From the NCBI RefSeq assembly GCF_035046505.1, contig NC_089822.1, forward strand, positions 103,982,659 through 104,046,658: a DNA stretch of 64,000 nucleotides. Reading direction: 5' to 3'. This DNA comes from Tiliqua scincoides (taxonomy: Eukaryota > Chordata > Lepidosauria > Squamata > Scincidae). The notes under the pieces were generated by a model that was given only the letters and a program-made list of their open reading frames with translations, was not told where the DNA came from and did not search any database. Of this stretch, positions 50,436 to 63,300 are shown piece by piece. The position numbers and the translations under genes were made by a program. Position 1 is the first letter of the stretch. Every line of letters begins with the position of its first letter.

Positions 50436-50467
50436 GTTTCTATGGCAACCTGCGGCTCCCTGATTGG
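50436..50467 (+). promoter_or_regulatory. X-box plus Y-box (RFX/NF-Y type) at GDAP2 promoter
   Basis: GTTTCTATGGCAAC (50436-50449) resembles an RFX X-box with a perfect right half. CTGATTGG (50460-50467) is an inverted CCAAT box (NF-Y, Y-box). They are 10 bp apart, in the order seen in RFX/NF-Y promoters, just upstream of putative GDAP2 exon 1. A CCGGAAG ETS motif follows at 50518-50524. Confidence 0.5.
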
Positions 50468-50469
50468 AC

Positions 50470-50675
50470 GCTGCGGCGGAAGACAGGAGGAGACGCTGGA
50501 CGGCGTCGGGGCGTCCACCGGAAGTTGGGGTAGACTGCTGGCTCCGGTGTGTTTGTGACGCGTCCCTCTGGGCCCTTCCTGCGGGCGCCGCTGTCTACGG
50601 GGCCTCCCGGCGGGGGGTGGCTTACGAAGCGCCTGCCGCAGCCGAATGGGGGCGGCATCAACAGCAGCAGCGTCT
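50470..50675 (+). other. GDAP2: Putative GDAP2 non-coding exon 1 in GC-rich island
   Basis: The block 50,400-50,850 is much richer in G, C and CpG than its surroundings. A donor GTGAGT after 50675 fits the end of a leader exon. The left limit is approximate. No TATA box is visible, as usual for such promoters. Confidence 0.55.
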
Positions 50676-50867
50676 GTGAGTGAGGCTTGGAAGCGGGGCT
50701 CTCCCCCCGGGGTCCCTGCCGCTCAGTGCCGCGGCCCGCTCCCTCCCGTAGCTCCAGCTCCCTGCCTCGCTCACCCCGCCATGGGGGGGGGGGAGGCGCA
50801 GGGAGAACTTCTCGGTGGCGGTGCTGCCCGTGTCCAGGTAGCTCTTGCGGCCTTCGAAGGGACGGAG

Positions 50868-51052
50868 AGCCCTGTCCTTTGCGTGTCTACTCGGAAGTAA
50901 GTCCCAGTGTGGTCAATGGGGCTTACTCCCAGGAAAGTGTGGACAGGATGGCAGCCTGAGAGCCCAATGCTATGGCTGTGTACTCAGCAGTAAGCCCCAT
51001 TGTAGTCAATGGGCCTTACTCCTAGGAAAGAGTGGATAGGACTGTAGCCTGA
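50868..51052. repeat. Two palindromic MITE units after GDAP2 exon 1
   Basis: TCTACTCGGAAGTAAGTCCC and CTTACTCCCAGGAAAGTGTG, then a second unit starting GAGCCCAATGCTATGGC. They sit within about 200 bp of the exon 1 donor. Confidence 0.7.
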
Positions 51053-51398
51053 CACACTTGTTGTAGGGGAAAACCTTTCTCTGGCCAGGAGTCTGCCTTG
51101 TGAGATGCTCGAAACTGGCGCTGTTGTGACCCTCAGCCAGTAGGAACAGGGATAAAAGGGGGAGCTCACATGCTTGGGAGAGTGCAGCAGTCTTGACTCT
51201 TGGGGCAGGGATTGGTTCTTGTTTTTATCTTGTGCTTTGTGTGGAAATACTTGCTAGTAATGATCTGACTGTGGCTCTCTTGCAAATTAAAACCCGTTAG
51301 CTGCCGCTTTCCATTTTTTATTATTCAAATAAAACCCTTCTGTTTAGTTGCCAAGCGTGTTTGAACAGATTTGTTTTTCACTTTTTATGTCACCCTTT

Positions 51399-51562
51399 TT
51401 CCAAGGGATTCAGGGTGATGTATACGGTTCCTCTCCTCTTTTTGTCTTCTCAGCAACCCTGGGAGGTAGGTGAGGGTGACTGGCCCAAGGTAACCCAGGA
51501 AGCTTCATGGCAGAGCAGGAATTTGAACTTGGGTCTTCCAGGTCTAAGTCCAACTTCTGAAC
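51399..51562 (-). mobile_element. CORE-SINE (MIR-like)
   Basis: GCAACCCTGGGAGGTAGGTG, GACTGGCCCAAGGTAACCCA, then GGAATTTGAACTTGGGTC. A hAT element is inserted at its tRNA-like end. Confidence 0.75.
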
Positions 51563-51570
51563 CACCAGAC

Positions 51571-51903
51571 CAGTGTTTCTCAACATTTGACTTCCACTGT
51601 ACGACTTCACATGGTCCACCTATTTGAAGTACCACGGGAAGTAACTGATGATGACATCATTGCCGGTTACTTCTGGGTTGGGAGGCCGGTTGAAATAAGA
51701 CAAACACCTATAAGAGGCTCAGGGTGGACAGGAGAGCTTTTTCAAGGGTGGAAAAGCATGCTTTGGAGCCTCCTACCACTGTTTGTGTTGTGTTCCTCAT
51801 CTTGCTGCTCGGTGGCAGGTGTCACGTGGTCCCGCAAGTACCACTAGCCACCACCACCTCAAGTACCACTGGTGGTACCTGTACCACTGGTTAAGAAACA
51901 CTG
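51571..51903. mobile_element. hAT-like element, 0.33-kb family
   Basis: CAGTGTTTCTCAACA to GTTAAGAAACACTG, flanked by caccagac and cactagac (one mismatch in eight). Inserted at the end of the preceding SINE. Confidence 0.85.
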
Positions 51904-51935
51904 CACTAGACCATCCTGGCTCTCAGGATTTAGGA

Positions 51936-52202
51936 TGTAGGAAGTTTAGGATTTTCGGGGGGGGGGTGCTGAATCCAAAAATGGCATCAGTTTTGCCTGA
52001 TTGGCTGTAGCTGTGGGGTTATAGAAGAGCTACCTGATATGCTGATTCAGTCAGTATTTTCATAAGGAAGCCAATGTCTTTCCTTCTTCATGAAAAAGCT
52101 GCTTGAATCAGCATATAAGATGTCTATGCCATACACCCCCCCAAGGCAAAACCGATGCCATTTTTGCATTCAGCACCCCAAATATACCTAAAAATAACTT
52201 TT
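51936..52202. repeat. Foldback (long inverted repeat) element
   Basis: Outer arms GTGCTGAATCC-AAAAATGGCATC (51,966-51,998) and their inverse (52,144-52,176), plus inner arms GATATGCTGATTCAG (about 52,037) and CTGCTTGAATCAGCATAT (about 52,100). No target duplication found. Confidence 0.75.
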
Positions 52203-52875
52203 AAGACAACAAAATGTGTGTAGTCCTGTGTTATCTGTACGATGGTTGAACATGAGGAATGTCTTTAAGGTGAAAACTTCATGCAAGTGCTGGAAAAACT
52301 TTGAAAGTAAGATATTGAAACCTTGTCTGTAGCTACTTTTTGGCTGTTGCAAACTTCAGGCAGGTGTGCATTAGTTACAGCCATATAAAGAGGAAGTGTA
52401 ATGTGGAGCCTGACTTCTCATTAAATCATTTCCCCTTTTCTGGTCCCCCTCCTCACAGTCCAGCATGTTGAGTATTTATTTGCAAATAAGTTCTGCGGAG
52501 TCTAGTGAAAGTTACTCCTGCGTAAGTATGGCTAGAATTGCAACAGAAAGAAAATTGCTCAGGCTGGTTTGCAGTGAGTGATCCCTTTCATGGGATTGGT
52601 TTTATGTAATCCTTAAAAACAAAGCAGTTAGGTATGCTGTTTAATTCTCTTTAGGTCAAAGCGGAGTGGCAAGAACTGATTTTAAAAGTGGTGATGTCTA
52701 CAAGGCTGAACATCAATAGCTCAGATTAATAGCTCTTCTCATGCGACAGCCCAAGACATGGAAATGGTTCTTTGAAGAGACGAACAGTTGGGGCTGCTGT
52801 GCTATAAGTAACCTCATAGGGCAACCCTGTTCTCCCAAACAGCAGGTAATGTGATCAGCCTGTGACTGCTTAGTG

Positions 52876-53104
52876 CAGCCATTTTCAGCCGCTGTGTGTG
52901 GTACACTGGTGTGCCAGGAATGGTCTGCAGGTGTGCCGTGGGAGTTTGAGGGAGGGTCATTTATTAGTAGGGCTATTGGGGGATGTGAGCCCCCCACCAA
53001 CAGCGTGGTGTGCCTTGTCAATTGTCAAAAAACTGATGGTATGCCTTGACAATTTTAGTACCTTGTCAGTGTGCTGTGAGACAAAAAAAGATTGAAAATC
53101 TCTG
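52876..53104. mobile_element. Non-autonomous hAT, 0.22-kb family
   Basis: CAGCCATTTTCAGCC to GATTGAAAATCTCTG with a perfect 8-bp duplication gcttagtg (52868-52875, 53105-53112), 256 bp before GDAP2 exon 2. Confidence 0.88.
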
Positions 53105-53433
53105 GCTTAGTGCTCCTTCAGGTGGAAGCTTGCAGGATGGAATGATATTCCGCAAAAAATTATTTCAACACATACCAAGCTTTGTCGGGGAGATGGCTAG
53201 AGTAGAACCTTTCTTCCTCGCATACTAGTTTTCTAGATGCTGGAAACTTTTTTTTATAATATATATATTATATGTATTTTTTCCATAGGAATTAATTTTC
53301 AACTCCCCTAAGTAAGCCAATCAAGTCCTTGACAGTGTTATGTTTCTTTTTTTTCCCCAGAGAACCCAGGAAACCTTGGAAAGAAGTGGAGTGCTTATAA
53401 AGTAAACTGAAGTAGTTTTGATATCTTCATTCC

Positions 53434-53609
53434 ATGGATCCTCTGGGTGCACCGTCCCATTTTGTGGATATTGATACTTTGACAGGATGGACTGACTGTT
53501 ATGAGGCAGACCAGCTGAACTTCTCTCAAATTCCAGCTGAGAAAACCCAAGTTGATGGTCGATCTCCTTTCCCATTTAGGAAAGACATCAATGCGAAAAT
53601 AATACTGTG
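53434..53609 (+). CDS. GDAP2: GDAP2 exon 2 (start codon)
   Basis: Residues 1-59. The exon itself begins at 53361 after TTTTCCCCAG, leaving 73 bases of leader before the ATG. Residues 20-45 (DCYEADQLNFSQIPAEKTQV) are divergent. Donor GTAGGC. Confidence 0.95.
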
Positions 53610-54308
53610 GTAGGCTTTCAAATGTATTCCTTAGTATAGCATGCTCATAAATTTTATATGAAGCAATTATTTTGTTCTTGGTTCAGACATTGTTCTGCAT
53701 GTAGACTAAAACAGGTGTGAACAGAAGGTAGATCATGGTCCACAGGTAGGTCACTGGTTACTTCCCAGTGGACCACTTCACACAGGCTGGGCTTTCAGAA
53801 GCTTGTAAAAAATGTTGTGAGTCTGGTTTCCAGCAAGGCGCTTATGTTTTTATGCAAAAGGACATGCTCAAGATGCTTAATGTAGATTACTAATGCCTGA
53901 GCATTTAAAAGGAACAGACTGTAGACTTCTGCGATGCCCACGTTGCAGCTCTGAAGAGCTTCCCTTTTTTGTACTTTGTCATTTTCTATGCTACCTGCTG
54001 AATGTTATGCTCTTCCTCAGGAGGGGTGACGTAGCACTACTGAATTGCACGGCCATCGTGAACACCAGCAATGAGTCTCTCACTGATAAGAATTCAGTGT
54101 CTGAAAGTATCTGCATGCATGCAGGACCTGACCTGAGGGCTGAGCTACAGAAACTCAAAGGTGTGCATAGCTATAAATGGGTTACTTTGCACATTTCACA
54201 GGTGCAAAAAGTGATTGTCCTCTGCTTTTAAAAAAAGTGGTTATTTTAATAATTTCATTTTAAAAAAATCTATGCTCATCATTTCATTGAAAAATCTATG
54301 CCATCATA

Positions 54309-54348
<40 letters not shown>

Positions 54349-57300
54349 AGTATTTATATACCGCTTTTCAACCAAAAGTTCATAAAGCGGTTTACAGAGA
54401 AAAATCAAATAACTAAATATAAGCAAACATAAACTTATAACATAATCCCTTTTTATAATAGACAAAACTCAGTCATAGGAAATGCAAGAAGTCATCCTAA
54501 GTGTATGATCTCCTTTCCTATGGCTGAGTTTTTTCTAATGTTTGGTTCTGTGGTAAGGTATAATTCAGTATACAGCCTTCTCTTGGTGTCATGGGAGATC
54601 AATTGGAAGCCCCAATCCATGCAAATGCGTACACAGTGGGATTTCTTCAGCCTTCCTTCCCACCCAGCTGGAGTGCTCTGCAGCCTTATTTTTCAACTTC
54701 CTGAGTTTGAAAAGCAGCTTGGATGTCATATGGGAAATTACTGTGTATGCCTAAGTCCATCCAGGAGTCTAAAACTTTGATACTACTTTTTCATCCTGTT
54801 ATTTAGGCTGCCGGACAGGAGAGGCAAAGCTGACAAAAGGATTTAATCTCGCTGCCCGTTTCATCATTCACACTGTTGGGCCCAAATATAAGAATCGATA
54901 CCGAACAGCTGCAGAGAGCTCCTTGTACAGCTGCTACCGCAATATTCTTCAGCTTGCAAAGTAAGTATCTGCCTGTTGTGAGTGAGCACCTTGTACCCAG
55001 TACACTGATATGCACAACCTGCGTACAATAATGTTTTAGAAGATATTATGCTGATAACTTGAAAGCATCATGAAAAGTGATGCTTAAATTGAACAGTCGT
55101 ATAGTGTCTTTGCGGTTTATTCTCGCACACACACGTAATCTCTCTTTGAATTCTGCTACTGTTCTGAACACTTCTTTTCATAGATCTTAGTTGCTCTGTA
55201 CTTGAAAGAGAAGACTAAAAAACAATATTGAGAAACAAAGTGTATTGAAAAGGATGGTGTGATTGGAGTATAATACTCATTAGTCTTGTTTAGGCCTTCA
55301 TCCCCCTGTGGAGATAGATACATGAGAGGTTCTTTCGGAATGTGTGCCATGCCCCTCCCAACTGATGATACTCGTCAGTCCCTCCTCCCAGAATGTTCTA
55401 GAGCTGCAGTCATGGGAGATTCTCTCCCCATGTTCAACATTTGCTGACAAATGCTGAACATGGTGAGGATGGAACTAATGCCCTGCATTGTTGGAGGAGT
55501 CCCTCATGTACTCATCTTTATGAGGAGTCTATCACCTAGTCTATCACTATGTGCCCTGGGAGTTTGGAGGAGGTTCATTTATTAGTAGGGCCGTGGGGAG
55601 ATGTGCCCCTCAGTGACAGTCGCTTTTGTCCTATCAGACATAAATTTCCCTTACAACTTTAAGTATGTAAAATGCATTGGATAACATCCTGACTAGCATT
55701 TCCACCAAACCAAAGCTTCCTTCTTGACTGTGTAGAAGATACATCTGTGCTTCGGAATTCCTTACGCTGCTTCCAAGGCCTCAATCATGAGCATATTCCA
55801 TTATCCTCTCTTTCAACTTTTTCAGCTATCTTGTAACACCTCCTTGTAATCTGAAAATAGTTGCTTTATAAGATCTAGGGCCAAATCCAATTTTCCAATG
55901 CCTGTGCAACCATGCCAATGAGGCATGCACTGTGATGAGGCATCCTGTGGTGGGGAGGCAATCACAGAGGCCTCCACAAGGTATGGGAACATTTGTTCCC
56001 TTACCCTGGGACTGCATTGCGGCTGCATGGGAGCTGGAAAGTTGGATAGGCTTGGGTTCCTAATTAACATCCATAAAAACAAGAAGTGACTCTGGGATTA
56101 CCCAGACTTCCTTTATCATGAGTAGATAAATTCCAAGTATAAGGCCTTTTTCAAACTATACTGATGTTTTCTCCACTGTTAAGTTGTATAGGGCCTGTGC
56201 TGCTGCGCAGACCCCTTTAGTTGCTGTACAGTGGCATCTTCTGGTGTTTGTTGCCAACTTCTGGTTCATCCAGGCTCTGAGCTGTGCAGTTTACTGGGAA
56301 CATTGCTCTTTAAAGTTTTAGTGAAATGTTTATACAGTATGAAACAAAAATCAAGATCTGGATAATTGTTCTTATCTTTGACCTTTTTTGCATCCAGTAT
56401 AGGTGAATGTGAAACCATTTCTTTGACTCCTTAATATTTTATTTTGGGGAAATGTCATAGGGTTCTAGGCAACAAAAGCAGAATAACCAATCTGCCTTTC
56501 TAGGTTACTTTGATTTCAGTTCCCATTGGTGTACTACCACGATAAATGCAGCCATTTCGTATCAGAAAATCAGCATTGAAATTGCTTTAGGCTTTGGTAG
56601 CATTGATGTGTTCACGGCATCTTTCTTTACACTTTTGGTTTTAGGGAACAAGCCATGTCTTCAGTGGGATTCTGTGTGATAAACACAGTGAAACGAGGTT
56701 ATCCTTTAGTCGATGCCACCCACATAGCACTGCGTAAGTAGCCTCAGCAAAGACACGTGTATAAATCAAACCAATGTACGTCTCCTACCTTGCTCAGTTT
56801 GTTTCAAATCATAACTTGGGAATTGTAGAGTACTCAAGCAAGACTTCCTTTGATGTGGAACTAGAAAAACAATGAAGTAGGTAACCTTGATACTTTTTGT
56901 TGCTAGAAATGCTATCTGTTCCATAAATTCAGATGGCAGAATAACTTCATGTTGGGAATTATGTGCTGAGCACTGATAATTGTTAAATCTTGTGTTTGAA
57001 AAATGATGAGTGAATAGTGCAAAGCATGGGATGACTTCCTTAGATGCATAACTTGGAACAAAACTAATTTAGAATATTACGGATTCTGAAACCAATTAAA
57101 TAGAATATTGACAGGCACAGACAGGTTTAATTTAGACAGCCCATCAAATTATGATAGGATAAACATAGTTGGGAACCCAAACCATAGTTGAACTTCCAAA
57201 GTTAACACCCAGACCTAATTTAGAATGCTTGTTTGCTTTCAGTTTCCATTTGCTGAGCAATCTAGTCTCCAGGGCAGTGGTCTCCAGAGGCAGCACAATG

Positions 57301-60300
57301 GTGAAAACTATGGTTTGTCAGTTTAGACATTGCTCCAAACCATGGCTTCCAATTTTGATCTGCCATCCAGTTGGAAGCAATAGTTTGTCACTTCTGACTT
57401 ACTCATGAGCCGATGAGGAGTTCTTTAATGCCCCAACAAGGTACAAGTCTTATAACATATATTCTAGATGAGATTGATTAGAAGTGGAAAGTAAGTAAGA
57501 CAGTGCTTGGGCAAAACATAATATGGTATCTGAAAGCCATGTTGCCAACATTCTATACGTGGCTAGATATAGGTTTGAAAAATAGTAAGAGACCTTCTGT
57601 AGCATTGGTTCTCAATCTTTTTGGTACTGGGATCAACTTTTTAAAATGACATTGTAGCTAGCTTTATGAGACGACAAAAAGCCACAGTTTCACCTTACCA
57701 GCTCTTCAAGCCTCTGTTTTTATCCTTTTGACCATTGTGAGGAGTGCTGCCTACTGGAGCATTTGTGGAGCTCCATGTTCAGCAGATTGAGACCATTCTG
57801 TCAGCCATGCATACCCCATTGCCTGGCCTTCAATAAGAGCCCAGGCACCATTGCCTGCTCATGAGTAAACGCATGTGTGTGGTTCAGTTTGCTATAGGGC
57901 TCAATACATTTTCCTTGTTGACTATAAGCTTGTCAATTTCCATTCCACGACCCACCAAAATCAAGTCGCTACCCACTGGTGGGTCCTAACCCACATTTGG
58001 GAAACACTCTTCTATACTATTAACTTGCATGCTTGTGTATGGCAGCTTGCACTTTCCCTGTTACATGGCAATCATGGGATTCTGTGACTGTTCTAACAGC
58101 CAACGGTTGCTTGTTTGTGGTGCTACTGTTGATTTTTATCTTGTTTTTAATTGTTTTTACTTTTAATGTTTATTTGTTTTTATTCTTTATTTTAATATAT
58201 TGTAACGCTTTTGTTAACTGCCTTGGGTGCCCTTCGGGAAGAAAGGCGGAATACAAATCGAATAAATAGTAATAATAAATAATTCATAACTGCTTATTAA
58301 TTGGGTTTCCCACATTTCACACCTAGGAGACGATTAACTATCTGTCACCTGTGGACTTACTGATTGCAAGTTCTGTCCCAAGAAATTAAGACTATCCAGA
58401 GATTGTGTACAGACTTGTTTGCCCATAAGCTTAAAACAATGGTTTACATTTATAATAAGAGGTTGAAATATATATATTTCAGTATCTTGAGTTGTAATAG
58501 ACTTCTGTCAGAATAGCCAGTGGCAGCAGTGGATATATCCTCATGTTCTGCAGCACATAATATCCTGCTGGGAAAGCTATTAACCCCAAGGAATTTGAAT
58601 TCAAACATTGTAGGCTTGTAGGGCCAAAAAAAAAAAAAAAGACATTGTCATCCTTTTTTCTCAGCACTGTATTTATGGTCAACAAGATTGGAGGAGATTC
58701 CATAGCACAAATTCCTTAAGAACAGATAGAGTGAACAGTGATATTAAAAGTTTTGAAAAGCCTTATAGTAACTCACTAGTGCATTGACAAAAACAGTGCA
58801 TGTATTCCTACTGAATACTGCGGTAGTTGTAGAGTAATAAGGACGTTGGCCTCTAGATCAGGTTTCCAGGTGAGGAAATGATGAAATGGGGAAAGGTACT
58901 ATCTTATTTGTTTTATGCTGCTCTGTTAAGCTTGTAATGTCTCTGTTCTCATTTTGCTAACTGACGAATGCTATTTTCTTGTAGGAACAGTCAGGCGATT
59001 TCTAGAGATTCATGGGAATACTCTTGAAAAAGTAGTGTTTGCCGTATCTGAACTTGAAGAGGTATGTAGTTATCTTGTTAATATCATAGGCGTTTGTTTT
59101 GCAGTGTTGAGCTTGCTTAATCCCCAAAGCCTCATGTGTTCCTCTACTTAATCCTCTTTACTTTGTAGGTCATATGCACCTTTACTGAAAGGCCACAATG
59201 AACTTCATCTCCTAAGACCTTATCATTCATTTCCATCAAAATAGGGGCTTTCTAGTTATCATATGGCTTACATTATGGGACTATAGTTTCTGTTTCTACA
59301 ATGTTAGAGAACATTCTTCATGTATTGGTCCAAATGCAAAGGCTTGTAATGAATCTGAGGTCTTTTGGCTAAATGCTTGTGCAGTGTATTTGAGACGTAG
59401 TGGACTGCAGTGAATAAAATAAATTAGAGCTGATCAAGGTGATGTTTGTTCAGTGTTATGTAAAAGAGGTTCAATGCAGAGAAATAAAATATTGAGAGGG
59501 AGAAAACATTTTCTGATCCTGGGTTATCTTAGTATGAGCGTTCTTGCTAAGTGCAGATTGGTCCTTTATTTGAAATGAATAGTGATCTTGTGGTGGAGGA
59601 TTTGCAAAGTGTGGTTCAGAGCAAGTAAGCTCCAGATAAGTACTTTCTCTACCATAAGTACTCACACCAGTCCAGGATCTTGATTCTTACACGCACACCT
59701 TGCCAGGCGGCCGAGCAACCCCTGACAAAGCATTGGTTGCTTAACCCAGTGGCATAGGGTAAATATCCAGAGGGAAACATGTGAATCTGCTTTTTAGTAC
59801 CTGTAGGTGGTCACCAGGTTTTACCTGTTCGATAAAACATTACTTTGCCCTTTCAGCCTTTTTCAGTTATAACTGCATTTCAAGCGTAGTCCTTGTGCGT
59901 TCCTTATTCATTCAGTTTCTTCCAACCTTCTGTGTCAACATTCTTATAAACATTCTTACGTTTATTTTTCTTTGTTTAGGTTTTGCATGCTTACACGTGT
60001 GTTATAGAAATAGTTATTTATGCTTTTCTCCCAGCCAAAATAAATGTGCAAGACTGTACTTTGACATTCGTTCATGCTCTGGTCCCTTACCAGACCAAAG
60101 CGCAAAGTATTGTTGTACGTGGGATCACCAGGCTTTCCTTCTTTGAGGTATCAAGTGGGCTTCCCACATGCCTCAAAGCCATCGTTGGTTTACTGGTCAG
60201 TTCGAGAAAAGGAAGGGCAAATAACAGGGTAAATATAGTTACTGCATTGAGATGAGTTGGCAGCCCCTTCAGGATGCGTAGGCATCCCCCGAGCCTCTGA

Positions 60301-63300
60301 GGGTGAGAGGAAGGTGCCAAAAGGGGGAAATAACAGATTTTCACCACCAGCCTACTTTAAAAATGGATTCTCACACTTTCTCCCATTTCTTCCATTTGCA
60401 GGCCACTTATCAAAAGTTGCTACCTCAATATTTCCCAAGGTCACTAGAAGAGGAGAAGCGGTCCTTGCCTTTGCTTCCTAATGATATCGGTAATGCGGAA
60501 GGGGAGCCAGTGGTACCAGAGCGTCAGATCAGAATTAGCGAAAAGCCAGGTGTTTCAGAGGGTGAGTCTGCCATTCTTGATGGGAGAGTCTGTAGAAAAG
60601 TTAAGATGATGATGATCTACCAAGGAAGTGTATTTATCCTCAAGACATTACGTAAGAAAGGTATTCAGAATATTTCCAGTTTCAGATTGCCAGTGGAATT
60701 TCAGGTGAGAACAGTAGTGTAGGTCCAAAGACTGAGTTGTCAGAGGAGCTGAAGTAAGATGCAAGTAGCTCCCGCTCGACCATTTGTTAGCTTGTAACAC
60801 CAGTCAGAGAGTGAATCTTCTGTGATTCTGACTCTGCAGACCCTTACTTGGAAGAATGTAGTGAAACTTAACTTCTGGATAAACATGCACGTGATTGCAT
60901 TGTTACAGTAAAGCTACAATCCTGTACACACCTTTCTGGAAGTAAGATCCATTGACTATAACTGGACTTTTTTTTCCAAATCTGCATGCGTAGGATTGCA
61001 TTGTAAGTGGATCGTATATTATGAGAAAATTAATAGTATAGCAGGTTGAAGGCTTTCAAACTTGTAAGTGCTCCAGGAAAAAAAGGTAGGGAAAAATATT
61101 TGGTTTCTTCATAGTTACAGACCCAGTCATTTGGCTCTGAGCAATTGTGCCTTTGAGTCTTACCCATTGTAGTGTTTCAAATTTAATAACAATAATAACA
61201 ACTTTATTTTTACCCCGCCTTTCTCCCCGAAGGGACTCAAGGCGCCTTACAACAGGTTAAAACAGTTTAAAAACATAATTTAAAAACAGATAAAAGCATA
61301 TTAACACATTTTAACACATTTAATCTGTGTTTATTGAAAGAACTTCGCCTACTTCGTTCTTTCATAGACAGAGATATTGCTGAACTCTGATGCCTGCAAC
61401 AGAATCCTTTCCAAGCAATTTTGTGTTGTGGTTCTTTCTGACAAGAATCCCATAATGCCCCCCCCCCCAAGCCGGGCTTGTATTTGGATTTGTCTCATGG
61501 CACCTTCTTGGTTCTTGCACATCTTTTGCAGATAATTCTGATGATGAGGGATTAGAAGCAGACCTCTCATTTATTGGCTCCCATGCTTTTGCCCGAATGG
61601 AGGGTGATGTGGATAAGCAGAGGCGCCTCATCCTTCAAGGGCAGCTTTCGGAGGCAGCGCTACAGAAACAGCATCAAAGAAAGTAAGGCTAACGAAGTAA
61701 TGAGTTTGTGATTCAATGATTTTTAAAAAAGGAGGGGAAGAGGCCCGGGTAAAAACAGGCTGGCTATCCTAATAGCTATTCTAACTAAGATGATGGAAAA
61801 CCTAATCAAGAATAACAACTCGAAGCATAAAGAATAGCAAGCTTTGCTGAAGCAGGATCAGTGTGGCTTCTGTAAAAATAAGTCTTGCCTTGCAAATCTT
61901 TTAGAATTCTTTAAAAAGGTCAACACGTGTGTGGATGAACCAGTTGGTATTATAAATGTGGACTCTTAGAAGATGTTTGACCTCACCAAAGGCTTCTGAG
62001 AAAACTCCACACTCTGGGAATAAGAGGGCAGGTGCTCTCATGGATTAACAGTGATTTTCAACCTTTTTCAGCGCACTGACAAGGTGCTAAAATTGTCCAT
62101 TATAAAAAAACTGATGGTGTGCCTTGACAAGGCACACCATGCCGCTAGTGGAGGACTAGCATTCCCCCATGGTCCTATTAATAAATGACCTTTCCCTAAA
62201 CTCCTGCAGCAAACCAATTTGCAAATCACTTGCATTTCCCCTTTTGGATTTGATTCAAAAAGTTGTGTTAGAAATTCAACAGATTATTTTGGGGTTTTCA
62301 TCTAATAAAATGTTCCTGGTTGTAGTATTTGTTTGTTAAACATGGTACTGGATCAGTGAGAGAGTTCTTATATCATTTGTGATTGCCTTCTAGTTACAAC
62401 CGTTGGCTTTGTCGGGCAAGAGCCGAGGACCTGTCTGATGTTGCTTCCCTTAAAGCTTTGTACCAAACAGGTAAGTTCAAGATTCCAAGTGTATCTGCAG
62501 GCCAGAGTTTGCCCCCAAGTACACAGCTCCAGAAGTAGATTGCTAACAAATAATATTGTGATGAAAGATTGGCATTTTAGGCTGCATCTAGACCAGGGGA
62601 GCCCAAACCCCGGCCCGGGGGCCACTTGCGGCCCTCAAGGCCTCTCTATGTGGCCCTCAGGGAGCCCCTAGCCTCCAATGAGCCTCTGGCCCTCCGGAGA
62701 TTTGTTGGAGCCCACACTGGCCCGATGCAACTGCTCTCAGCGTGAGGGCAACTGTTTGGCCTCTCGAGTGAGCTGTGGGATGAGGGCTTCCTCCACTGCT
62801 TGTTGTTTCACGTCTGTGATGCAGTAGCAGCAGGAAAGGAAAGGCCAGCCTTGCTTTGTGCAAGGCCTTTTATAGGCCTTGAACTACTGCAAGACCTTCA
62901 TTCATTCATATAAGTTCATCTTTAATATATTCATTTATGTAAATTTATTCAAATTTGAAATGTAAATTAATTCGGCCCCCGACACAGTGTCAGAGAGATG
63001 ATGTGGCCCTCCTGCCAAAAACTTTGGACACCCCTGATCTAGACTATCTAATAACATTAGTTACTCAGGAAGTGGGATATGCCACATAGTCCAAATCCCT
63101 TGCAATTTTCGGAAGAACCTAGAGAACTAAAGAGAGTACCCAGTGTTTGGATTACTGCTTGATGGAGAATGTACTAGTAAGTCGAGTTTTCCATTCATGT
63201 TGTAAGTGTTGCATTTAAATTTTGAACTGAGGCCTTCAACCCTCGAATGGAAAACTCAGGTCATCATTCACTTAACCCAGGGGTGCTAAAACTCCAGCCT

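Noticed and set aside
50440-50661. Open frames in the GC-rich block as coding exons
   Set aside because: They lie in the promoter and leader island; GDAP2 coding clearly starts at 53434.
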